In this document: positions 1-12,400 of the stretch, piece by piece
Layout: every line of letters starts with the position of its first letter
How positions within the stretch are numbered: the stretch's first letter is position 1
DNA from: Apostichopus japonicus
Taxonomy: Eukaryota; Echinodermata; Holothuroidea; Aspidochirotida; Stichopodidae
Assembly: GCF_037975245.1 (NCBI RefSeq)
Contig: NC_092565.1
Span: 9,656,499-9,720,498 of the forward strand
Length of the DNA stretch: 64,000 nucleotides
Direction: 5' to 3'
Notes under the pieces: model-generated
The model's database searches: none
What the model saw: only the letters and a program-made list of their open reading frames with translations
Told to the model about the DNA's origin: nothing
Made by a program: the position numbers and the translations under genes

Positions 1-386
1 ACATATTGGAATCCATAATTACAGTTAAAGAAACCAAACAGAAGACAAAATACAAATCATTTTAAATAGCTACGCAAAAGAGGGAAAACAAAGTGCCATA
101 CGAGAGGAGATCTCTTAATGCTTGTAGTGGAAAATGTTGAAAATTTTGAATATCGTGTGATCACTGTTTGAAATTGCCTGTGGGAAACTGAAGCCAAGAT
201 AAAGAAGAGAAAAACAACCCATTTACATAAATAAGCTTGGTAACTAGCTGCCTTCATTTAGCTCTTGAAGCAAGTTAAAAGCAACCGTGTTTCCCGGTAG
301 GAGCATCCACAAAGATATATCTCTGTCAAAATGGAGTCTTCTTCTGATTGCTTCTCAATTTTGTCTTTTTCCTTCTCTCATTTCAG

Positions 387-456
387 GAATGTCCGTCGGG
401 TGTAGTCAACGAAGAAACTTTCAAAAATATCTACTCTCAGTTTTTCCCTCAAGGAG
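387..456 (+). CDS. KCNIP: KChIP exon: degenerate EF1
   Basis: Follows a pyrimidine-rich tract ending TTTCAG and is followed by GTATGG. It translates from ECPSGVV to FFPQG and ends one base into an Asp codon. It carries the Cys-Pro of the inactive EF1 loop. Length 70 bp, phase 0 to 1. Confidence 0.93.
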
Positions 457-3400
457 GTATGGAAACGACATGTAATTTTATTCCAAATAATTCATCCATT
501 TTGTGCTGTCTATGTTGATGTATACCTTTGTCATTTCATTTCTTGATCTTTCCCAGAGAAAAGTTATCTTTTAATCTGAGAAACATAATTAACTTACAAG
601 GATAGGGACAGCCTGCAACAAAATAAAAACATTTTTTGAATGAAGACTGGATGTGTTAAATTTTCCCCTGCATGTATGCATGTTTAGCCCAGTCTCCAAT
701 CCTGTAGCATAATTTAACATTTGTAATATGTTCTGTACATAGTTCAGTGGTGCATTGTGGATGTACCAAGATACCAAGAACTTCTGTACATATAGAACAG
801 ACATGCGTTGTGTGATGCGAAAGGTACTATTAACTTCTGTAACATAGAACAGACGTGCATTGTGGATGTGAAAGATACTATTAACTTCTGTAACATAGAA
901 CAGACGTGCATTGTGTGATGTGAAAGATACTATTAACTTGGAATTCACTGTTAGTGCCCAGTATGCTACCTAACAATAACCCACCTTCTCATTCTACCCA
1001 CTTCTCCCTTTCCCCCTCTCCCTCCCTCTCACCCACCAATTAAGTACCTTAGAGTGCACTGATTTCCTAAGTGCAGACTAATCCTTTAAATTCATTCAAA
1101 TCTTCTCTTTTAGTTTCCATGGAGACATCTACCACCGTTAATGATTTACTTCGTTTTCTTTTTCTAAAAAGAATTTTTTTCTAGATTTGGACTTGACATG
1201 TGCTCAATCAGCATAGTAGTGATTTTAGAGTTAATGTTTACTTCATATTAATTTCAAAAGACAACGAATAAATATTAATACTGAGGATGATGAACATTTT
1301 CATGTGCTGCACTGTTTTGAATTTCTCAGATTCCAGCCGATACGCCCATTTCGTCTTCAATTCCTTCGACACTGACCACAATGGATCGCTTACATTTGAG
1401 GTTTGTCTGCTTTTCTTATGTATGTTTGTTTGTATGTATTTTTTATCTTTTCTTTTATTGATGTGAAGTTTTGTTTCGTTGTCATCGAGTCTCTGTCGGG
1501 ATTTTCTTTCGCACGTGCTGTCGTAAACCCCACCGGAATAGAGAGAAGTTGTCGCCTCGATGGGGACCTTGAAACGGCAAAGGAAGATAATCCTCTTGTT
1601 TCATGGATCTTGTCACCTTTAACTTGTGAGCTTTTTGCCGGAACATCAAGAGCGAAAAAGGGAAATAGAAGAAAATTGATTCCTGAATGAAGGAAGTATG
1701 TGGGCTTGATCTGGACAGGAAGAATTAAGTTTAAAAAGTTTGAATAGATAAAATAATATAGAAAACAGGCTTTAATATGGTTAACTTTAAAATTGAGAAA
1801 AACTTAAGAGGATTTATTGTTTCATCGTGATTAATATTCAATGTCACCCTGGGAGATGAAATCCGAAGGTCTAGAAGTGAGCCGTTTGCATCGTTTGCTG
1901 ATTGAAATAAGGGAAAGTATATTAAGGTAAAGAGAATGGTTTATCATAACCACAGGAAACACAACACAACATTTGCCACATAGTAAACTATATAGAGAAC
2001 TGTCACGACATTAGCAGGGCCTATAAGCTACGTTAGGCTGAGGAGCACGGAAACTCTGAATTAACTCCAGTGTAAATTTATCCAAAGTTCTTACATTTAA
2101 ACATACCATGTTCTGAGCATCATTTTGTTTGGACCACTAGGGTTATCCAACATACCTGTTTGTTTCAACAATGAGAGATACAAAAAAGCCATCATGACTC
2201 TTTTTTTCCCCCCTTTTTTGTAAACATGTTGTTTTTTAACACGTCGTTATGAAGATGGTATCTGACCGATCTGAAACTACATTCATTGACCATTGTTCAT
2301 TCACCAAATTTACCAAACGATAACTCCCAAACAAGCTTTATTAAAGGCATTGAAGACTCGCCCCAAACCGTGTGCCGCGCTCTGAAAAAAGTTAACTTTC
2401 CGTTGCTTGCAAGTGACGTTTTCTTCTTGTCGCTACAAAATGCAGACAGTAATGAAACGTGATACCTTGTTATCTTTTATCTAGACCTGAGATGTCCATC
2501 GCTGCTATGTACAATGTATTGTGGGTATTGACCATAGCTGTATGTATTGATTGTACACTAGTGTCTAATTACCGACGGTAGCAAGCTGTGAGTGTATATT
2601 CTACACCTCATTTGAAACTAGGTCAGATTACCGGCATGAGTCATTTCTTTGTGCGCGAGTTTTCACACCCTTTAATCAATGAAAGAAATGGTTATGCTCA
2701 TTACATTAATATATGTTAAGCTATGGCTGATTTGTAAAGCAGACTTGGCCTACAATGCTTTGGTGAATCTGGTCACTAAACATTGCTGTTGACCTATTAT
2801 AGTTTAGATTTACTCGCAGAGGGTCATGCCTCTCTGCTTTATATGTTACTGTGTAGCAAAGATTGAGAGCACCCATGATCATAAACAGGATGGAGGTAGG
2901 AAAGATGAAGGATTTGGGTTGGGGGGGGTTGGGGAGAGGGGGTTGGGTATAGATACAAGGGCAAAATAATCAAGATAGGAAGTAGATTTGAGCATCGAAC
3001 CTATCAGACATTAGTACTCCTATATTATTACACAAATTATCATATATACAGATTAGAATAAATATTATATACATCGATCAATTATGGAGCCAATTGACAA
3101 GTAGAATCAAAAGTGTTCTTTTCATTTGTGAAACATTAATGAGTACCGTGTTTTGATTTACAGGCATCTTACAAGATACAAGAGATATTTCATATGATAA
3201 TATTTATACATTGCAATGTTTCCCATCTAATTATGCCCGGAATCATTAAACATATTAAGGCTTATGAATTGATTTAAAATGATTCTCTCCAGTCATCGTG
3301 CAGTTCAACTTCGTCATCAAAGTGCCACACCCTCCGTCCACTAAGAAACTTGAAAAGGAATTAACTTTCTACTCGCAACCTCTCTTTCTAACAGAATTTA

Positions 3401-6400
3401 CTTCTTCTAATGTGAACAATTTTACACATTTTGGGGGGTGGCATCGTTCCTTCAAACATTGATCTTATCAGAAATATTTCCCACTTAACCTAGAATGATG
3501 GTCTGGATATTGTTATTTTACCTACAGAAGTACATGCACCCTATTACATATAGTACATTCAGAAGATGTGTAGGCTTTCCTTCAACATTAACAACTTGTC
3601 CTGGAACCCATACATGTTTAATACAATACACTAGTTTGTTGTATGTAGAAGGATACATCGGGACCCTGATACAGGAATGCACATTGAAATAGTCATACTG
3701 TACACACATTTATGAGAGCATTCCTATAGGCCAATATTGTGCCATAAGCGTACAGCTGGAGTACAGTTTGTTATATAAGTCAATGCATTGTGAAATAATG
3801 TATACTTGTCTTTGTTTTTGTAATTTGTTGGATAATTAGGAGCACTGAGCACTCTAAGGAGTTAACTTAATTGCTGCTTATATAATGTTGCAAGGTTCTC
3901 AGGAATGCTTGAAGTATTTGCAGAGTAATGAACTCTGCTGTTTATGTATTGTTAGATAGTCAGGAATAGTGAGCTGTTTGTAGAGTAGATGATTATCTGG
4001 AACTAATTGTAGAGTATGCAAGGAACAATGAAAGTATTAATTTGTAGAGTAATGAACTATGCTGTTTATGTATTGTTAATTATAGCCAGGAACACTGAGC
4101 TAGATAGAAGAGATATGAACTTTATTAATTGTTAGATATTCAGGAACACTACTAAAAGTATATCTATAAAACTGAACGTTGCTGTTGATAATTAAATGGT
4201 TAGATATTCAGAAACACTTAAATATGATTAGAGTACTTGAACTTTGCTGTTTATAAATTGTTAGATATTCAGAAACACTTTAATATAATTAGAGTACTTG
4301 AACTTTGCTTTTTGAAAAATGTTAGATATTCAGAAACACTAAAAGTATATATATATAACACTGAATGTTGCTGTTGATAAATTGTTCGATATTCAGAAAC
4401 ACTTAAATATAATTAGAACTTTTTGTAAAATGTTAGATATTCAGAAACTCTAAAAGCAGTATATCTACAGCACTGAACTTTGCTGTTGATAAACTGTTTA
4501 ATCAATACTCAGTAAATGTTAAAGTGTTTGCGGGATAATCAATGTTGCTGAATATTTTCAATTTCAAAGCTGCTCTTTAGGTACACATACAGTCTCGTAA
4601 TCTAAAACACCCTGGATGTAAACAACATATTCAAAGTAGGTTCTTGAATAATTTAAATTCCAAGCCGCAAACATGGTCGCTATGTCTCAGGAGTATTATC
4701 GTCACAAATCTTTCATAAACAGTCCCTGGAATATGTAGAAAGCAGCATATTCAGTAAAGTGGGTAATTTACAGCATTGTAATTAACTGTTTAGTTTGGCT
4801 AAAAACATGCACACATGGGTTGTTATGTTCATATGTATAACTCACTGGGTGGCAGACATGTATTATTGAGTCAGGTTTGATTAACATCTACAGACAGCTG
4901 AGGTTTGAGGTCCTTTTTCAGAAATAATAGGATATTTTGATGTTTTTAAGACATATTAAAACAACATTTCTGGCAAAAGGGAACAGCTGCAACCACCAGG
5001 ATCTTGACTAATTGTTTTCACAGACACAAACACAGTCCCAATGTCAGAGATAGAATTAACAAAAAGCCAATTATAAGCAAACTTTTGGTGTGGCTCTATT
5101 GTTGAGGTGTGCAAAACTTAACTGAATGAATCAGATAGCAATTATGAAACCACCGAAAACATTCCACAACTAATTTTGCTCCTTTCTGGAGATATTTCTA
5201 CAAACTTTTCATTTGAATACTGGCATGAATTGAAATGTATGCTGTAAATAGACACTTCCTCATCAAAACTTTCTGTAAATTCGATCAACCGTATATAAAG
5301 TTTGATGTATTTGGGCTTTTTTTCCCACTCTCATGATCCATGGCTCTCTCAATGTGTTTTAATGGCAGCACATTTACGCATGAGAACACACGGCAAAATT
5401 TACACATGCTGAAGAAATTTGATTTGGGAAAAATGGCCAACGAGTTGTAAGGATGATTAACATTTATTTGATTACAGACTGTGAAAGCCATCAAGAGGAT
5501 ATCTGTTTATTGGAATATTATTATTGCTGGCATGGACTGCTTGGCAGCTGAATGGACACATTATAGTCCGAATAAGAAGTATAATTCAGAACCAGTATCA
5601 CTTTCTTAAACTTCCACTTTTGTGGAAGAAAACATGGATGGCATAAGAAAAACCATTGCATTCAACACTGTCTGTGGGGATGGGAAAGGGTTGTCTTACT
5701 TTTTGAGAAACTGTGCAGATCACAGAAACTATTTATCTGCCGAAATTTAATTCAAGGGTTGCATGCGCTTGCCTTTGATTTTTTTTCTTTTTGTATAAAG
5801 ATTAGTGTTTCTGTGAGGGTTGCCTTTAAATAACTTATCAAATATAAATGCCTTCAATAACCTTGCCTTCAACGCCTTGCCAAAATCTTGCCATAAAGTG
5901 CCTTCAATAACAATAACCAATAACTTTTACTTCAATAACCTTTAACTGCAGTATAAATCAAGCTGTCTTATGCAAACATCAATTCAGAAGTTTTTTTTTT
6001 CTATAAACAAACTTTAATTGTAAACTCATCAAATCGATTGCCAAAATATTGATTTTTAAGTTACATTGAAGAAAGGGTTTAGAATCGCAGATGAAAATAG
6101 TTCAAGCAAATGAAATCGTCCAAAATTTGAAGACAATCAAGTGGAAGTCATTCATCCCAAGTGTATACAGTAGGTGAATATATATATAAACACGTTTAGA
6201 AATAATATATATTTAAATATATATATATAAACATGTATATATAAATAATATATATTTATATATATGTTCTGGATTTTCCAACTCATTACGTTTTCAATTA
6301 GACATATTCATTGCCTTTGTCGTTTACCTCCATTTCATTAACAAAAGTCTGTTCAAAGTATTTCTTTCGAGATCCGAATTTAGGAATCACAAATGACTTC

Positions 6401-9400
6401 CAGTTAGTTAGAATCTTGTTTGATCTCTAGAGCGACCATAGCCTAGTGGTTAGGGTGTCCGCATATAAAGCGGGAGGCCCGGGTTCGAATCCCGGTGGAG
6501 GCTGGAAGTTTTTTCACTGTTCTGGATTTTCCTTCTCATTACGTTTTCAATTATATATATATATATATATATATACATATGCATATCTCGAGTAAGGCAA
6601 AATATGTTACCAAAACAGAACTAAAACTGCTTGTACAGTTAAATCTTGAACTTTAGGCATCTGGCGTTGATTTGTCTAGCATTCGATTCCTACTTTCTGG
6701 TGTGTTGATCTTTAATAATTTATTATATATCTGTCATACCGCTTGCTACACATTCATTTTATAGATCGATAGATGGAAAGACAGACAGATAGACAAACAG
6801 ACAGATTGACAGATAGATAGATATGTTTCCTGTAGGCCGGTACTGCTTGATTTGTTTGCAGCTTAATTATTCCTACTAACCAAATTTGCCTTGACATGTT
6901 TTGACACATTCCCATTATTTCTGTGTACTATCTGATTATCTGAAATAATGCAAACCCTCATGGCTGGGCATACATAACATACTATAGGCTTCTGGGACTG
7001 TATGACCTACATATGTCACACATAGTTATCAAAAAGTATAGTGTCGAGGAAAGGCGACAGGCTGTTGCCAAGTCATGGAATTTGATAGTGTTTATAATTA
7101 CATCAATTTTCCACAAGGGAAACAAACTGTCCAGAGAAAAAAAGGGGGAACGTATTTTTCTGGAAAACATTGTGATGGGAATTATAAAACAATATGGAAA
7201 ATATTAAATATTTAGATTAGTTTTTTACAATCTGAGAGAAAAAGTATATAGCAGCTCATTGCCACTTATTTTAGTATTTTCATACAGAAAATTAGATTTA
7301 AAATACTTAGGAAAAAATAATCAAACAGCAGGTGATAATCTGTGAGTGATTTATAATGTTATGTGTTTTGTACAAGGTGTTTAACTTTATCTTCCTAATT
7401 GTATAGTTTCCTATGAGAATATCTATCACAGACCTTTTTTTCTTGTTTCTGAATTGTTACTCCCACTTTTTTGCAATTTTGCTCTCTTAGAACATTTACT
7501 TTCTGGCAGGCGTGTAGCCAAGGGGGGGGGGGGGGGAAGGGGGCAGCCCCCCCTTGAGCATATTTTTTACATTTTTTTTTAATGTTTTTATGATATCGCT
7601 AGTATTTTCAAAAGAGAAAATGCTAAGATGCAACTACAAGGCCTGGGAAGTGCCATTTCCAGCAATCTGGGAGGCATTTTCAGCCAAAATTTTCTTGAAC
7701 GCTTCGCGCCAACCATGGTGGCGCTACGCTTAGATAGTTTGCAATGCCGAATCTACAGTTTCGCCCCTCCCTTGCCAAATTCCTGGCTACGCGCCTGCTT
7801 TCTGGGGAGGAGTTCTTGATGATTTAGTGTAAACTCTCTAGTTAGTTCAAGAGGTCTTCAAAATGCAAATGCCTGGGTTAATAACACAAATATTATCTTC
7901 AGAGCTGTAGATTCCGACAAAACTCATTTGTAACGCAGAGATGCATGCATGCATCCATGTTGAGCAGCAATTGAACCCTGTTGCCTAGCAACTGTTAACA
8001 AATGACCACCATCAATTTCCTCTGTAAGAGGATATTGAAAGCTTGATAGTGTCTACACCAACAAACATCTCAGTCTTGTTTGCCGAAACGGCACGATGAT
8101 TGCATTTTGCCAATCAAAAACTCAAATATCTTTGCTACATGCTGCAGATACCTTTATGCAGCAGTGTAAATAAAGGGGCAAAAGTGAAAATATAAACTGT
8201 GAAATATAAACTTGTTGAGTCATTAATAAAAGGGATCTTAATTTAGTAGACCCTGGGTGTAAATGATAGCGTATATTAGGGGAGTTTGTTACAACGGTGG
8301 TAATAGGTAAAGTATATGTTAGGTACGTGATGGATGTATAGCCGCTACTGTACCATTCTGTAAGCTTGGTCTTCCTCAGCTGTGTTGAAGTAACACTAGA
8401 TGTATTGTACTCTATTGCATAGATCAGGGATGTCCACTTGTAAGATCTACAGTGAGCCACGTTGAAATGTTGTACTTTTACAGTGTGTTTGAATATAATT
8501 AATCTAAGTTGTCACTTCAATAGTTCACCAGGGCCTAGCCAAGCCTAATACTGCCCATAGATAGCCTATACTTGTATCCATGTACAACACAGTAACATAT
8601 TTGTTATATACCGTTTATGTCCATGCAATTTTGGGACCCTACATATGCAAACTAATACATGGGCATGTACAATGTAATTCCCTATACTGTTCACCAGGCT
8701 GTGCCCATTGACCTCTCACCTACTGCAATGCTCTATATCAAACAAAGATAAAGTCCTACATATTGCATACATGAATATGTTCTTGTTGTCCTCAAGTTAA
8801 AGAAAATATTGTAAAAAGGGGTCACTCTTATACCACAGTTTTGTCAAAAGTTTGACACTTAGCAAGGGGAGTTTTTCATGTGAATTTTGTCAGTAGGTGG
8901 ATGAACAGTTAGTAGATTTGATGGTAAATTGTGAAGATTTAGTTTAAAATAAAAACCCTTTCCTGCTTTGAGATGCCTGAAATTGTGTTGATCATCTCAT
9001 TTCTCCTCCTCCTCCTCCTCAAATTACAAATTCTAAACTTGAGACATTTGTTTTTCCTGTTTCATCACGTAACGGAACCTGCACGTTAGCAAAATAATGA
9101 CCGGTATAGAACAAATTGTTTATCCCAGCATCGTCGCCATAGTAATCATCCCTTGGCGTTATTAAGTGAAAAACAAGAGAGAATAAAGATAGTTCCGATG
9201 TGAAGAGAGTTCATAGTACTGTCATTATATAGATAAGAAAAAACACTCTCGGCAAAAACAAAAAAAAACAGTTGAAAACGTGCTCTCAAAAAGTTGGAAG
9301 GGATTGAAAGTGATCTCAGGAAATTAAGGATCTCCATGCTCTCAATCGGCTGTTAAAAGAATTCAAAGAAGAGAATAAAAACGAACAAACGAGGATACAG

Positions 9401-12400
9401 AAGATGGAAATGAGAATCACAGAACTGTGGATTTAAAAATATAAATTGATGGGAGTACGTGATTAATATTGTTATATAAATGCATTCTTTACCTCAAAAA
9501 CTTCATTCAAATCCTTTCAAAGGGATTTGGGATTGGTTGCATGGTTTATCAGTTAGGTATTATGTCAAGTGGAAATAAAAAATAAGAAAAGTTTCCATGA
9601 ATTGTAAATTTGTAATTAAATATACAGCTAGAAATTGAGAAGAAACTTGTTATTCTAATCTTGAATTCGAGACTAACTCCTCCAATTGCCAGTATGCCTT
9701 CAGGCATGGATTCAGATGGTGTGGGGGTGTACGTACCCCCCTCCCCTCCCTCAGGCTTCAACCTAAACCATTTAAGGTTCAAAAGTAGTCATTAACACAA
9801 TCTTATTTAAAATATATCATCTAAATAAATTGCATTTGGCAAAAATATTTGACAAATGTATATATATATACATACATATGTTTATGGAAACCATTCTTTT
9901 TCTGTGTGAATGAAATAACGTAGTGCGTCCATCTTGCAGACATTCTTAGCTCCAAACATGTAACAACTTTCAACCTATAATCTCTGGATTATTGCCAAGT
10001 GTTTTGGTTTCAAATATCTTTTCTCTTTTTCTCCAATACGTAGCAATCTAAAAATTAATTTTCCAGTTGGGGGAGCAGATGTATCAGCCTGTCGGAAGAT
10101 TTATGCAATGCTGCAATCACTTTCCTTTTCAGATAAAAAAAGATAAGAAAAACAAAATAAGAAGTACGTATCAAGGCTTATAAACAAAGAGAGAAAAAAT
10201 TCAATTTGTTCCAAAGTGGTGGGATGATAAATCTCATACCTAATATTTAACCTTCGAGGTATTTTTCTAATCTTCCATTCTGATCTCTTCAAGTCAGCTG
10301 ATTAATGTTATCAAGAAAATATTAATTTTACTAGTCTTGTCAAAATATCTCAACAGGAAGACCCTAAACTCCACCGTCCCTTCAGTGCCCTTTTTTTTCT
10401 CTTTTTTTTTTTTAAATATCAAAACATAATTTGAGACACTGATCACTATCACAGCTACTACACTCAAAAAAATAGACTTAAAAAAATTGTCTGACCGGGA
10501 AGGAAGCTATTCTTCCTTCTGGGCTCCCTTTATTAGATTCAGTGCTTTGTCCAAGGACGTATCTATGGAATTTGAGGCTCATTTGAGGCTCACTAGCGAT
10601 TGCTGAATATATATTATTTTCAAGGATCATAAAGTATGGCTGAGCACACTAAGGACTTTAAACCTGTAATAGACGTAAATGTTGTACGGTGAATCATTCC
10701 ATCATAGATTCGTTTTGCTATTAATTAAACCGCAGCCGGGACGAAAACACATGATCAAAGTGAAACACAAAGAAGTACACGGCGGTTCCAAGTACGTTGT
10801 ATCTACAAAGGTCATTCCCTAAAACCTTGTTTGCAAATAAATTTGATAACACTCACATGTGGTTTGACTGAATGGGTTTATCTTGTCACATTTCTGTAAA
10901 TTGAGGAAAATTTATTTTTGCGGAACAAAATTACACCCTTTAGTACCAATTATAAGGAAGGAATCAAGGTATCAAGCAGGAAGCATAATTCTTAAGAAAT
11001 ATTCTTCGAGTATGTTTGCCAGATGGGCTTTGACAAGGACAAATGTGACATTTAACTATGATGTACGCATCTACAAAATTAACATATTATTTATGTCAAA
11101 TCCCTAGGAGTGATAGGTACCTTCACTTTTGCATGAAGGTGACCTTTGAAAATTTACAAATGAAATTTGTTTAATAAATAAAGGGCAAAGTCTCCCTATT
11201 TGTAAATAATTTAAGAGGTAAATATTAATTGCAAAGTTGATGGCTGCTTTAGAAGTCTTTACCTCGGTGGCCTAGTCGGAGAGGGTGGGGGGGGGAGGGA
11301 TATCTGGGGACAAAGGGGAGAAGGTCTGAGCTTCATATGGCACTGGTTTATTATCTTTTTTGTAAATACAACATCTCCATTTGGGTCACTAAACATTGAG
11401 ATACCTGCTTATACTGTACCTATACACACACATATTATTATGTCTTATTTAAATGTTTTATATCGTCAATCTTCTAATATCCAGGGCCATAGCTATCGAG
11501 AGCATGGGAATACCAATTGCAACTGTTTTGTCGTATATGTATGACATGCATGCAACTTATGCATAAAACCCTTCGAAATTGAGTCATTATTTGATGTACC
11601 ACATTAATATTGAAATCAACAAAATTCTATCAAGTCCAGAGTGAGACCCCTCGAAGGAAACATGTTACATGATCAGTGCATAGAACCGGTCATTTTGGTG
11701 GTCAAGGCTAGTGAAAAGCGCAGTCAGATGACATTACTTTGATAATGTGATATCTTTAGGTAGTATAGATGGTGCAGCACCGCCATTGGTTTTAAGCTAG
11801 ATGCCGGGCTACCAGACGTCCCTGGTGGGTGTGTGTTTAAAATGCTTTTTCAAATGCTTACTTAAAAGTTTCATTTATTCAGTTAACTGGAACCATGGTG
11901 CAATAGCTGGCAAACCTACAAGACTTGTTCAAGAAACCTATTCTTATACGAATGAACCTAACCAGCACGTTCCTTCCGCACTTATGTATGCAGTGTGATA
12001 CATAATAATGCAAACAGCTGCTGAAAAGTGTGTCATTACTAACAGGTTCTTTTTTGTCTTCTTTCTTTTTCTGACAAACACACCATTATCGGTGACCATC
12101 AATATCTAACTTAATGATTCAACCAAATTTTATGGTTCTCTTCATATCCTGTTTCTCTCTTCAGGAGTTTGTGTCAGGTCTCTCAATCTTGGCTCGGGGC
12201 ACTGTCAACGAAAAGCTTAATTGGGCCTTTAACCTCTACGACATAAACGGAGATGGTTATATTACCAGAGAGGTCAGTCAACGTTTTATTATATGTTATT
12301 TGGATTTTTTTTTTGGATGCTCATGAGAGGTTTTCTGGATATTATTTTTGTTTTTCGAAAATGAGTTTTTCCTTTCCTTGTTTGATTATTTTGAATATCT

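Larger units (their letters stand above)
1401..12164 (+). other. Large KChIP intron (10.8 kb)
   Basis: Holds a TTAA MITE (2341-2675), an AT-rich repeat (about 3840-4520), a tRNA-derived SINE (6432-6574), a GACA/GATA microsatellite (6768-6825) and a hAT MITE (7507-7797). I see no exon in it. The remaining sequence is AT-rich with no recognisable coding similarity. Confidence 0.7.

Noticed and set aside
6432-6502. Functional tRNA-Tyr gene
   Set aside because: Two acceptor-stem mismatches, an unused ATA anticodon, no intron, and a SINE-type tail with a second tail copy nearby.
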